From Microvirga thermotolerans (GTDB lineage Bacteria; Pseudomonadota; Alphaproteobacteria; Rhizobiales; Beijerinckiaceae), in the NCBI RefSeq assembly GCF_009363855.1, contig NZ_CP045423.1, positions 1-64,000 on the forward strand: a DNA stretch of 64,000 nucleotides, given 5' to 3'. Shown in pieces: positions 55,972-64,000 of the stretch. The notes under the pieces are model-generated. The model was not told where the DNA came from. It saw nothing but the letters and a program-made list of their open reading frames with translations, and ran no database searches. Position numbers and translations under genes: made by a program. Position 1 is the first letter of the stretch. Every line of letters begins with the position of its first letter.

Positions 55972-58155
55972 ATGGCCCGCCACACCTTTGCCGTCGGCGT
56001 CCACATTTACATCGGCCGGACGCGATACCAGATGGTGGCGTCCTTCCCCAAGGAAGGCGTGGAGCACTGGGAGCTCAAGAACACCAAGAACGGCGTCAGA
56101 ACGGACAAGCCGCGCACCGAGCTCGAACACCTCTATGACGAGGGGGACCTGCGCTTCGACGGGGACCGGGACGAGGACACCGAGGACAAGCGCCGGGAGC
56201 GCCGTCGCCGGCACGGCGTGCCGCTGAGCGACATGGACCCGGCGAAGCAGAAGCGCGTGGCCTTCCGCCGGGCCGTGATCCGCGCGGTCGACGAACGCAC
56301 CGCTCCGGGCACCAAGACGGCGAAGGTGATCGTGAACGGCGCGGCCACCGGAACCACGGTGCTGCAGGCGCTGCTGGACGAACTCGGCCGCACGCTTGGG
56401 CTGGAGCATCTCGGGAAGGAGCAAACCGTCAGCCAGGCCACCTACTACCGGTGGTGCGCGATTTACCGTGCCTACGACGAGCACCGCGACCTCGGCGGCG
56501 ACCATGACCAGCGCGGCAACCGCAAGCAGCTGCATCCCTTGGTGGCGAGGATCATGAAGGAGGAGATGGCGGCCGAGATCGAGGCGGCGCGCCACCGGAA
56601 CCAGCCGGGAGGGAAGGTCCATCCCGTGATGGCCTCCATCATGGGCAGGGTCCTGAAGCGGGTCAAGGCCGAGCGCCTCAGGCACCCGGGCGAGACGCTG
56701 CGCATGCCCGAGAAGACCACTTTCTACAATCACTGGAACGAGTTCGACGCCCGCCTGCGCGACATCGCCAAGTACGGTCTTGTGAGGGCGCGGCAGCTGC
56801 ACCGCTTCCCGCGGCCGAGCGTCGATCCGGAGCACGCCCTCGACCTTGTGCAGTTCGATGAGACGCGGCTGCCGATCTTCGTGATCGACGAGATCCTGGG
56901 CATCCCGCTCGGACGCCCGTGGCTGGCCTGGCTGGTCGACGTGTACACGGGCGCGATCATCGGGGTCTACCTGGGGTTCGAGCCGCCGGGCGACCTGGTG
57001 ATCGGCAGCACGCTCCGCCATGCCGCCTCGATGAAGAGCTATGTGGCGAAGGAGTACCCGGGCCTTCCGCCCTGGCGCTTCTCCGGCCTGCCGCGGCACA
57101 TGACCTTCGACAACAGCCTTCAGGCCCACGGCAGGACCATCCAGACCATCGCCGGCAACCTCGACATTCCCTACGACTTCACCCCGGCCCGCATGCCCTG
57201 GACCAAGTCGGAAGTCGAGGGCGCCTTCCAGGTCGCCAACACGCAGTGGCTGCAGGAGATGAACGGCTTCGTGCTCGCCGCCAGGGACGAGATCGACGGC
57301 CAGGACTACGACCCCACGCGGAACGCCGTCATGGGCTTCCGGCACCTGTTCTACATCCTGCATTGCTGGCTGCTGGAGGTTTACCACCAGAAGCCGACGC
57401 CGGGAACGCGCCTCTCGCCCGACCAGCGCTGGAGCGCCGGCACGGCCCAGGTCGACCCTGAGTTCCCGGAAGACGGCACCGATCTCGACCTCATGTTCGG
57501 CATCGTCCGGGAGGGCCAGCTCCTCGACCACCGCGGCGTCGTCTACGAGAACATCCGCTACTACTCCGAGGGCCTCAGCCGCGTGCGCGACCGCAACGGC
57601 CACTCGCTGAAGGTGAGGGTCAAGGTGAACCCGCTCAACCTTGGCAAGATCCACGTCTGGGACCCGAAGGTGGAGATGTGGATCCCGGCGACGGCGCGGG
57701 AAATGGGGTACGGCGACTACGCGGAGGGCCTCGAACTCCACTGCCACAAGCTGTATCTGCGGCACGCCGACCGCCTGTCCGGCCGGAAGTCGCTGGAGGC
57801 GCTCATCGAGTCGCGCCTCCACCTGCAGGATCTGATCGCGCATGCCCTGCCCGACGCGCTGAGCATCCGGACGAACACCCTGATCGCGCGCGCGATGGGT
57901 GTCGGCTCGCAGCACATCATCGCCAATCTCGACGCGGGCGGAAATCTGCCGCGGCTGACGGGTCCCTTCGCCGGCCTGCCGCTCAATCCGCTTCTGCCCC
58001 CGCCGCAGCCCGTCGCCGTGCCGCCCGTCAAGCAGATCGGCGGCCCCGCGCCGGCAGCCGCGGCACCGGCCTCGGAGGCCCCGGGCGCGGCCCCCGTCCG
58101 GCCGCGGCGCGCCATCCCAACCTTCAAGACCAACCGCTCCATTGGCCGCGGCTGA
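55972..58155 (+). CDS. tnsB: TnsB-type DDE transposase
   Basis: A 727-residue transposase. The HTH region (about 150-265) is followed by the RNase H core with D296 (LVQFDETRL), D380 (HMTFDNSLQ) and E416 (WTKSEVEGAF), giving D-84-D-35-E, close to Tn7 TnsB. The C-terminal beta-barrel (about 500-610: VYENIRYYSEGL, KVNPLNLGKIHVWDP) and a Pro/Ala-rich tail TnsC-binding tip (PTFKTNRSIGRG) complete it. It binds the 20-bp end repeats and joins the 3' ends to target. Confidence 0.92.
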   Translation: MARHTFAVGVHIYIGRTRYQMVASFPKEGVEHWELKNTKNGVRTDKPRTELEHLYDEGDLRFDGDRDEDTEDKRRERRRRHGVPLSDMDPAKQKRVAFRRAVIRAVDERTAPGTKTAKVIVNGAATGTTVLQALLDELGRTLGLEHLGKEQTVSQATYYRWCAIYRAYDEHRDLGGDHDQRGNRKQLHPLVARIMKEEMAAEIEAARHRNQPGGKVHPVMASIMGRVLKRVKAERLRHPGETLRMPEKTTFYNHWNEFDARLRDIAKYGLVRARQLHRFPRPSVDPEHALDLVQFDETRLPIFVIDEILGIPLGRPWLAWLVDVYTGAIIGVYLGFEPPGDLVIGSTLRHAASMKSYVAKEYPGLPPWRFSGLPRHMTFDNSLQAHGRTIQTIAGNLDIPYDFTPARMPWTKSEVEGAFQVANTQWLQEMNGFVLAARDEIDGQDYDPTRNAVMGFRHLFYILHCWLLEVYHQKPTPGTRLSPDQRWSAGTAQVDPEFPEDGTDLDLMFGIVREGQLLDHRGVVYENIRYYSEGLSRVRDRNGHSLKVRVKVNPLNLGKIHVWDPKVEMWIPATAREMGYGDYAEGLELHCHKLYLRHADRLSGRKSLEALIESRLHLQDLIAHALPDALSIRTNTLIARAMGVGSQHIIANLDAGGNLPRLTGPFAGLPLNPLLPPPQPVAVPPVKQIGGPAPAAAAPASEAPGAAPVRPRRAIPTFKTNRSIGRG

Positions 58156-58191
58156 GCCCGGCACCAACCGCACCCACGAAAGGTACCCCCC

Positions 58192-59337
58192 ATGAATGCC
58201 GTTGTCCCTGTCCCGACCCCGTCCAATCCGTGGGCCGTCATGCAAAGCGTCTTCGTCGAGCACCCCCTGTTCGACGACATCATGGTTGAGGTCGAGGACG
58301 TTCTAAGCCTCCACGGCTCCGCCGCCGAGGTTCCGTGCGTGATGATCAGCGGCGTCACCGGCATCGGCAAGTCGACCCTGTTCGGGAAGCTGGTGGAAAG
58401 ATACCCCGTGACGAAGGACGGACGCCGGACGGTGCTGGCCTCCGGGGAGGAGCTGACCGTCGACGACGTGCCGCTCCTGGCCCTGGAGATGCCGTCGCGG
58501 CCGCGGGTGATCCCGGTGGCGAAGGCGATGCTCAAGGCCCTCGGCGACCCGCTCTGGAACAAGGGCAAGCGGGAGGATCTGGAGGACCGTGTCGACCTGT
58601 ACCTGAGGGCTTGCGGCACCAAGGGAGTGCTGATCGACGAGGCGCAGCGCGCCGTCGACCGCAACGGCGCGCTGACCGCGGCGGACCTGATCGACTGGAT
58701 CAAGTCGCGCCATGGCAACACCGGCATCAGCTTCATCTTCCTCGGCCTGCCCCGGATGCGGCTGCTGGTCGAGCAGGATGGGCAGTTCGACCGCCGCTGG
58801 GACAACGACATCCCGATGCCGCCCTACGAATGGGGCCGGGACATTCCGCCGAAGGAGGTCCCGGACGAGGAGGCCGACGACGAGGAGCCGGAGAGCCGCC
58901 TTTTCTTCTACGGCCTGCTTGCTGCCTTCCAACGCGAGAGCCCCTTCCCTTTCGCGGGGGAGATCGACATTGGGGACTACACCACCGCGAAGCGCTTCTA
59001 CTACGCCAGCCGCGGCGTGATCGGCCGGCTGAAGAAGCTGTTGGCCATGGCGATGCGCGTCATCATGCGCGAGAAGAAGGACAAGGAGATCACGTTCGCC
59101 GTGCTGGAGAAGGCGTTCGACCGCGCCTTCCGCAAGGACAAGGCGCTTGAGAGGCTCGTCAATCCCTTCGGCAAGGCGTGGAAGGGCGAACTCCCGCCGC
59201 CCCTGCCCCAGGACGATGTGCCCGTGCCAAGGGCTCGTCCCCAACCGCGGGGTAGACAGGCGCCGAAGCGGGGCGGGGGTGGACGCAAGTCCGAGCGCAA
59301 TCTTGCCGTCATGGCCGCCCTGACGAAGAGGAGCTGA
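58192..59337 (+). CDS. tnsC: TnsC/TniB-type AAA+ transposition ATPase
   Basis: A 381-residue protein with Walker A SGVTGIGKSTL (54-62) and Walker B GVLIDEAQRAV (Asp149, Glu150), and sensor-like SFIFLGLPRMR. The C-terminal tail is basic. It carries the signal from TniQ to the TnsAB transposase and gives target immunity. It starts 36 bp after tnsB and ends 6 bp before tniQ1. Confidence 0.9.
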   Translation: MNAVVPVPTPSNPWAVMQSVFVEHPLFDDIMVEVEDVLSLHGSAAEVPCVMISGVTGIGKSTLFGKLVERYPVTKDGRRTVLASGEELTVDDVPLLALEMPSRPRVIPVAKAMLKALGDPLWNKGKREDLEDRVDLYLRACGTKGVLIDEAQRAVDRNGALTAADLIDWIKSRHGNTGISFIFLGLPRMRLLVEQDGQFDRRWDNDIPMPPYEWGRDIPPKEVPDEEADDEEPESRLFFYGLLAAFQRESPFPFAGEIDIGDYTTAKRFYYASRGVIGRLKKLLAMAMRVIMREKKDKEITFAVLEKAFDRAFRKDKALERLVNPFGKAWKGELPPPLPQDDVPVPRARPQPRGRQAPKRGGGGRKSERNLAVMAALTKRS

Positions 59338-59343
59338 GTACGG

Positions 59344-61287
59344 ATGCCGGCTCACCACACCCACACGGCCGGATGCCTGGTCGTCCGGACCGCTCCGGAT
59401 CCGGAGGAGGGACTTCACCAGTTCGTGTCCCGCCTGGCGGCGCTGAACGGCTACCACGACCCGCGCTGGCTCATCCGCGGTGCCGGGCTGTCGCGGGTGT
59501 TCCTCACGACGCCATGCGATCTGACACGCATGGTGGCCATGCTCGACGGGGCGGTGGACGCCGACACGCTGGCCGCAACGGCCTACTGGCCCCTGCCCGG
59601 CGCCCCGGACCGTGTCCGCTTCGGCGATGTGCCATCCGGTGTGAGCCCGCGGGGCCTGACGCTGGCGCGGGGCAAGGTGTGCCCGGCCTGCCATGCGGAT
59701 GGGCGGCCGGCGCGCCGGACCTGGGACCTGTTCGGGATCGCGATCTGCCTGCGCCATGGCTGCCTGCTGCGGGACGGCTGCGCCGCCTGCGGCTCCGCGT
59801 TCCCGCTGCTTGGCCCTGGCCTCCCGGCCGGGCGCACCCGGTGCCTCTGGTGCGGCGGGCCGGTGCTTGCGGAGCCCGTCCCGGCACCTCCTCCGGCCTT
59901 GGCCCTCGCCGCTTGGCTTGATGCCTTGGCTCGGGGCGCAAACCCGCCTGGCCGTGCGGTGCCCCTGCGCGAGTTGGACGCGGCGGTCCACCTGGTCCGC
60001 TTCTTCGGAGCGAGGGACATGGAGGCCGGCGGACGCGGGTGGCGGTCCGGCTACATCGCCAAGCCGCGCATGGACGACATGCTCGCCGTGACCGAACGCG
60101 CCGCAACGGTTCTCCTCGACTGGCCGGGCGGGTTCATCGACTACCTCGAACGACACCGGCGCGCCCCGGATGCCCGGGTCGGCCTTGCGGCGGAATTCGG
60201 GTCGCTGCTGGTTCGCCTGCGCTCCGCCCTCGATCAGCCGCGCTTCGAGGCCGTCCTGGAACTCGCCCGGCGCCACGTCGCCCGGTCCATTCCCGGCCCG
60301 ACGCTGAAGCCGTGGTCGTTTTTCAGCGTCCCGCCGGATCATCGCGGGCCGGCCGGAGCCTCAACCGTGAGCGGCGTGGCCGCGGCCCGGGCGCTTGGCG
60401 TCAGCGTCGCGGCGGTGGCCCGGATGATCGCGGCGGGGGAACTCAAGGGTGAAAGCCGCCGAATGGGCCGGCGTCAGGCCCATCTCGTCGACGCAGCGTC
60501 GTTGACGGCCCTGACGGCACAGCGGTCCGGATCCCTGTCGGCGGCCCAGGCCGCATCCGAGCTGGGCCTGACGTCGTATCAGGTCGAGCGCCTTCGGGCG
60601 GCTGGGCTCCTGCATGGCAGGCGCGGCCGGGGCACGCCCGCCCACGAGTATCGGTTCGCTCCGGCCGACCTCGCCGCCTTTGTGGACCAGCTCCATCAGG
60701 CCGTCCAGGCTGACCGCGCGGCGCCGCCCCGCACCCATGCGGTCAGCCTGTCGGAGGTGGCGGGCATGCGGGCGTTCAGCCTCGTCGAGGTCGTCAGGCG
60801 GATCAACTCCGGGATCCTGCCCGTGTTCGCGGCGCCTGACGGCCTCTCCGGCTCGCGCGGACGCCTCGGCCGGCTGATGGTCTCACGCTCCGACTTGTTG
60901 GGGCAGCGGGCGGACCCGGCCGGCGGAGTCAGCCTTGACGTCCGGCGGGCCGCCAAGGGACTCGGCGTGTCGGTGCGCATGATCCCGGTGCTGGTTCGTG
61001 CCGGCTGCCTCAGCGCTGGCACCCGGAACGCGGACACGCTGGCCAGGCGCAGCGTCAGCGCATCGTCCGTTGCCCGGTTCCGGCGTGGCTTCGTGATGGC
61101 CCGCGCCCTGGCGGCCCACCACCGGACCAGCACCCGCATGGTCGTGAAGGGGTTGGCCGCCGCCGGCGTCTCGCCGGTCGTGGCTTCGGATCCGCGCAAG
61201 GGGATCTCCGCCGTCTGGCGTCGCGACGATGTCGACGCGGTGGACCTCGGGCGGGTGCTCCGGCGCATCGGTGGGGACGCCTTATGA
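59344..61287 (+). CDS. tniQ: TniQ/TnsD-type target selector 1
   Basis: A 647-residue protein. The N-terminal TniQ domain (about 25-175) ends in zinc-finger pairs CPAC (113-116), CLRHGC, CAAC and CLWC. The C-terminal half has four to five excisionase-like HTH units (AARALGVSVAAVARMIAAG, AASELGLTSYQVERLRAAG, AAKGLGVSVRMIPVLVRAG), like TnsD's DNA-reading region. It probably recognises a specific site, with gyrB the candidate. It overlaps tniQ2 by 4 bp (ATGA). Confidence 0.88.
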   Translation: MPAHHTHTAGCLVVRTAPDPEEGLHQFVSRLAALNGYHDPRWLIRGAGLSRVFLTTPCDLTRMVAMLDGAVDADTLAATAYWPLPGAPDRVRFGDVPSGVSPRGLTLARGKVCPACHADGRPARRTWDLFGIAICLRHGCLLRDGCAACGSAFPLLGPGLPAGRTRCLWCGGPVLAEPVPAPPPALALAAWLDALARGANPPGRAVPLRELDAAVHLVRFFGARDMEAGGRGWRSGYIAKPRMDDMLAVTERAATVLLDWPGGFIDYLERHRRAPDARVGLAAEFGSLLVRLRSALDQPRFEAVLELARRHVARSIPGPTLKPWSFFSVPPDHRGPAGASTVSGVAAARALGVSVAAVARMIAAGELKGESRRMGRRQAHLVDAASLTALTAQRSGSLSAAQAASELGLTSYQVERLRAAGLLHGRRGRGTPAHEYRFAPADLAAFVDQLHQAVQADRAAPPRTHAVSLSEVAGMRAFSLVEVVRRINSGILPVFAAPDGLSGSRGRLGRLMVSRSDLLGQRADPAGGVSLDVRRAAKGLGVSVRMIPVLVRAGCLSAGTRNADTLARRSVSASSVARFRRGFVMARALAAHHRTSTRMVVKGLAAAGVSPVVASDPRKGISAVWRRDDVDAVDLGRVLRRIGGDAL

Positions 61288-63395
61288 CGCTGTTGCGGAG
61301 GGGAACCAGGAGCCCGGGGAACGCCGGGGCGCCACCCGCCCCCGCGGCGGACCCGCCCGACGTCCTGGCGAACCCGCCGACAGGCAGGCTTGTTGTGCGC
61401 TCGCCTCCCCTGCCGCAGGAAGGTTTTCTGGAGTGGCTCCTCCGCCTCTCCGCCCGCAACATCCTTCCCGGGCCACAGGCCATCCTCAAGGCCGCTGGCC
61501 TCGGCGGCGGCATTCGGAACCATGGCCGGGACAAGGTCGTTGCGAGGGTCGCCGCCCTGACCGGCACACCGCCGGAAGCGGTGTCGATCCGGCTTGCCGA
61601 ACGCTGGGCTGGCCCCCGGGACGGCCTCTTCATCGTCCCCGGCCATCCGGACCTGCGTCGGCGCATGCTGCGTTTTCATGAACCTGCAGTGTGTCTGGCC
61701 TGCCTTGAGGAGGATGGCGGTGTCGTCCCCGCCGCATGGAGCCTGGCGGCCTGGGTGGCTTGCCCACGCCATGAGTGCCGGATGGTTAGGACGTGCCCGG
61801 CGTGCTCCACACCGTTGTCGTGGAGCCGGCCCGCGGCCCGCCGCTGTGGTGCTCCAGGTTGTGGAAGGGCTTTGTTCTGCGACGCGCCCGATCCCGCACC
61901 TGCCCCCGTTGTCGATCTCGTGCGTCTGATCGCCAAGGCGGCGGGCGTACGGGACATGCCGCCCTCGTCTCTGGAGCCCGTGTTCGGTAGCCTGCCGCTC
62001 AAGCACCTCCTGATGATGATATCGGCCTTGGACGCGCCACTGCCGGATACGCCGGACAAGAAACTTTGGACATCGCGGCGGTCGGGCGAGGACGCGGTTC
62101 ATGCGGCTTCCGAGCTGCTTGCGGATTGGCCGAGGCAGTTCCACGCCCACCTGCACCGCATTCGCGATCCAGACGCGGCGGGCCGCCATGTAAGCCTTCA
62201 AAAGGAGTTCCCCGAGTTCTTCCGTCGGCTGTCACTCCGGGCTTTCTTCCCTGAGGACGCGCGGACAATCCTGCTCAAGGAGGCCGTGGCGTTCCTCGAT
62301 GAGCACTGGACCGGCGATCCGGTGAAGTCACAGCGTCTGGCCCGCCTGGGCGGGGCGTTGCCCACCTCCAAGTGGATCAGCCGGGGACAGGCGGCGCGCC
62401 GGCTTCGGGTGAATACACCTGCCATCGTGGATCTGGTCAACAAAGGGCTTCTCAAGGGGGAAAGGCGGGTGGCGGCCGGCTCCAACCGCCTGTGGATCGA
62501 CCGGGCCGATCTTGAGCGCTTCGTCGTCGAAGAGAGCCGGCATGTCAGCCGGGAGGCGTTCAAGGCGACAAATGGCCTTTTGACCAAGCAGGAAATCGCA
62601 CAGCGGCTCGGGGTCGACTTGCCCCGGGTTGTCCACCTGGCCGAGGCAGGTCATCTTGATCAGCGGGGCCGCTATCCGGACCTGTATTACACCGAGGCTT
62701 CGGCCGATGGGCTGGTCGCGATGTTCGAGCGCGCGGCCTCGGGCACCCTCCCTCCTGGCCAAACCGCGAGTTCCCGACGCTTGGTCAGCGAACGTGGGCT
62801 GCGGCAGGGACGCTTGTCCATCGACATCGTCAAGCTGGTGGAGGCCGTGGCGGCCGGCTTGGCCGCACCGGCGCACGTTGATCAGGCGAAATCCGGCCTG
62901 CGCCGCTACTCGTTCGATGCGGACGAGATGAAGGCTCTGGCCCGGACCCTGAGCGGCGACACGACCCTCGACGTCGTCGCGGCGCAGAAGGCCCTGGCAT
63001 GCGGGACGAAGGACGTGCCGCGCCTCATTGCGGCTGGCCTCCTTGCAGACCTTCGGTCCGGCCTTGGCGACTGTGGTGGCAAGGGCGTGCGCCGGCGGGT
63101 GACACGCGAGAGTGTCGAGAACCTTCGGCGGGACGTGGCGCCATCCTCTGTGTTGGCGCGCGAACACGGCGTCCCAGCAAGCGCCTTCGACCGGCTTATG
63201 GCGGGGTTTGGGATTGAGCCGGTGCTCGCGCGGGCCGGAGAGAACACGCGGTCATTCTGGCGCCGAGAGGAGGTCGCGGCGGCTCTCGCAGGTCGGGAAG
63301 CGCGAAACGCTTCGCAGGAATTGCGGGAAAGTGATGGTGGATTCGCAGGAATTGGTGGTCAGAATTCGCATTCATGCGTGGAAAGAAATTCGTAA
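61284..63395 (+). CDS. tniQ: TniQ/TnsD-type target selector 2
   Basis: A 703-residue protein with a TniQ core and zinc cysteines CLAC (137-140), CPRHEC (160-165), CPAC (171-174), CGAPGC (188-193). The C-terminal part has several HTH units (GQAARRLRVNTPAIVDLVNKG, IAQRLGVDLPRVVHLAEAG, AQKALACGTKDVPRLIAAG). It differs from TniQ1. Having two suggests two target modes (chromosomal site and another). Its last about 30 codons run through the right-end repeats and read low-complexity (QELRESDGGFAGIGGQ), so the tail may be set by the DNA sites. Confidence 0.87.
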   Translation: MTLLRRGTRSPGNAGAPPAPAADPPDVLANPPTGRLVVRSPPLPQEGFLEWLLRLSARNILPGPQAILKAAGLGGGIRNHGRDKVVARVAALTGTPPEAVSIRLAERWAGPRDGLFIVPGHPDLRRRMLRFHEPAVCLACLEEDGGVVPAAWSLAAWVACPRHECRMVRTCPACSTPLSWSRPAARRCGAPGCGRALFCDAPDPAPAPVVDLVRLIAKAAGVRDMPPSSLEPVFGSLPLKHLLMMISALDAPLPDTPDKKLWTSRRSGEDAVHAASELLADWPRQFHAHLHRIRDPDAAGRHVSLQKEFPEFFRRLSLRAFFPEDARTILLKEAVAFLDEHWTGDPVKSQRLARLGGALPTSKWISRGQAARRLRVNTPAIVDLVNKGLLKGERRVAAGSNRLWIDRADLERFVVEESRHVSREAFKATNGLLTKQEIAQRLGVDLPRVVHLAEAGHLDQRGRYPDLYYTEASADGLVAMFERAASGTLPPGQTASSRRLVSERGLRQGRLSIDIVKLVEAVAAGLAAPAHVDQAKSGLRRYSFDADEMKALARTLSGDTTLDVVAAQKALACGTKDVPRLIAAGLLADLRSGLGDCGGKGVRRRVTRESVENLRRDVAPSSVLAREHGVPASAFDRLMAGFGIEPVLARAGENTRSFWRREEVAAALAGREARNASQELRESDGGFAGIGGQNSHSCVERNS

Positions 63396-63444
63396 GTGAT
63401 TGATTTTGCTTGAAGGCGATTCGCACTTATTGCGTGACTGTCCA
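63311..63444. repeat. right transposon end with four putative TnsB sites
   Basis: Four copies of a 19-20-bp repeat in one orientation, consensus ATTCGCAnnnATTGCGkGA: 63311-63329, 63341-63359, 63365-63383 and the terminal 63420-63438. The terminal site plus CTGTCCA (63438-63444) is the inverted partner of the left end. Four sites here against two or three at the left matches the asymmetry of Tn7. Confidence 0.75.
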
Positions 63445-63449
63445 AATCG
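63445..63449. repeat. target-site duplication, right copy (AATCG)
   Basis: Identical to 8877-8881; follows the right-terminal CTGTCCA directly. The 116 bp from here to the next gene are host DNA without a visible gene. Confidence 0.9.
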
Positions 63450-63565
63450 CCGAAGCCGCGCGATCCCGGAAGATCGCGCCGCTCCGGTCGATCAGGATCC
63501 GCCCTGCCGGACGGTTCCGGCCCGGGTGCCGCTTCCATGAGCGCAGCGGCCCGGGCCGGACCTTT

Positions 63566-64000
63566 TCACAGTCCTGCGAGGCAGACGTATTTTGTTTCGA
63601 GGAAGCCCTCGATGCCGTAGCGGGAGCCCTCGCGGCCCAGGCCCGACTGCTTGACCCCGCCGAACGGCGCCGCCTCGTTGGCCAGAAGTCCGGTGTTCAC
63701 CCCCACCATGCCGCTCTCCAGCCCCTCCGCCACGCGCCACACCCGCCCGAGGTCGCGCGTGTACACATACGACGCCAGCCCGTACTCGGTGTCGTTGGCC
63801 ATCGCCAGAACCTCCGCCTCGTCCGCGAACGGGATGATCGGCGCCAGCGGCGCAAACGTCTCCTCCTTCGCCACCTTCATCGTCTGCCGCACCCCGCTCA
63901 TCACCGTCGGCTCGTAGAACGTCCCGCCCAGCGCCGAACGCCGCCCGCCGGTCAGAAGCCGCGCCCCCTGCGCCAGCGCGTCCGCCACGTGCTCCTCCAT
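63566..64000 (-). CDS. gabD: succinate-semialdehyde dehydrogenase, 3' part
   Basis: The C-terminal 144 residues of an NAD(P)-dependent aldehyde dehydrogenase, cut by the window end. KEETFAPLAPIIPF, ANDTEYGLASYVYTRDLGR, GMVGVNTGLLANEAAPFGG and KQSGLGREGSRYGIEGFLETKYVC are close to GabD. Catalytic Cys and N-terminus lie outside. It is host chromosome, its 3' end pointing toward the transposon's right end. The ATG at 64000 is internal. Confidence 0.9.
   Translation of the reverse strand: MEEHVADALAQGARLLTGGRRSALGGTFYEPTVMSGVRQTMKVAKEETFAPLAPIIPFADEAEVLAMANDTEYGLASYVYTRDLGRVWRVAEGLESGMVGVNTGLLANEAAPFGGVKQSGLGREGSRYGIEGFLETKYVCLAGL

Larger units (their letters stand above)
8882..63444 (+). mobile_element. 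54.6-kb Tn7-like transposon inserted after gyrB
   Basis: The element is bounded by terminal inverted repeats: left TGGACAGTCACGCAATAAATG, right end reverse-complementing to TGGACAGTCACGCAATAAGTG (20 of 21 identical). It is flanked by a perfect 5-bp direct duplication AATCG. It carries tnsA, tnsB, tnsC and two tniQ genes at 55.0-63.4 kb, reading outward toward the gyrB-distal end. The intact operon, intact duplication and matching ends suggest a recent insertion of a potentially active element. Cargo is two likely phage-defence loci, Zn/Cd and Cu/Ag resistance, envelope and metabolic genes, and an unassigned XRE/ParA-like/phosphoesterase module. Confidence 0.93.

Noticed and set aside
55005..63395. 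CRISPR-associated transposon (CAST)
   Set aside because: The operon has TnsA and two full-length TniQ proteins with HTH tails, but no cas gene and no repeat array anywhere in the window.
63450..64000. gabD 3' end as the attachment gene
   Set aside because: Its stop lies 117 bp from the right end, whereas gyrB ends 12 bp from the left end; kept only as an alternative.

Overview
The window (high GC throughout) is a chromosome fragment of an alphaproteobacterium. The gene order dnaA, dnaN, recF, gyrB, with an ABM-fold protein, a CPBP protease and a LysE-type exporter between them, and the protein sequences fit Hyphomicrobiales (Methylobacterium/Microvirga-like). That placement is an inference from gene order and protein character. 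Host DNA occupies 1-8881 (replication-initiation region) and 63445-64000 (3' part of a GabD-like aldehyde dehydrogenase).

Everything between, 8882-63444 (54,563 bp), is one Tn7-family transposon. Direct evidence: near-perfect terminal inverted repeats (TGGACAGTCACGCAATAA at both ends), a perfect 5-bp target duplication AATCG (8877-8881 and 63445-63449), about 20-bp repeats inside each end that look like transposase-binding sites, and a full operon at the far end: TnsA endonuclease, TnsB DDE transposase, TnsC AAA+ ATPase and two successive TniQ/TnsD-type target selectors. The element sits just after the gyrB stop codon, so the conserved 3' end of gyrB is the likely attachment site, as glmS is for Tn7.

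Cargo from left to right: (i) 9.2-13.8 kb, a three-gene SMC/ABC-ATPase defence-type operon with a PD-(D/E)XK effector (ABC-3C/Lamassu-like); (ii) 14.1-19.4 kb, a MerR-controlled Zn/Cd/Pb operon (P-type ATPase, methyltransferase, LspA, CDF-like protein); (iii) 19.5-27.1 kb, envelope and metabolic cargo (L,D-transpeptidase, NAD+ synthetase, an adenylate-forming ligase under a second MerR-type box, transglutaminase-like protease, exported proteins); (iv) 27.2-39.5 kb, a copper/silver and thiol-redox island (PCuAC, SCO, DsbB/DsbA, CcdA, DUF1223, NYN RNase, HisI, CusB/CusA, DUF411 and a Met-rich 39-residue membrane protein); (v) 39.7-42.9 kb, an OLD-nuclease plus UvrD-helicase pair (Gabija-like); (vi) 43.0-51.5 kb, a minus-strand module I do not recognise as a named system: two paralogous ParA/MinD-like proteins with degenerate P-loops, two metallophosphoesterases (one with a decayed active site), a Lon-like AAA+ ATPase, a PolB-type 3'-5' exonuclease and an XRE regulator, linked by a shared palindrome TATAYCANTGRTATA; (vii) 51.5-55 kb, a gene-poor gap and then a TnsB-like protein lacking the DDE core plus a free-standing Mu-C-type beta-barrel, directly upstream of tnsABC-tniQ-tniQ.

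The most novel parts are the gyrB-associated Tn7-like element, the DDE-less TnsB relative, and the XRE/ParA-like/phosphoesterase/AAA module. No rRNA, tRNA or CRISPR array was seen.
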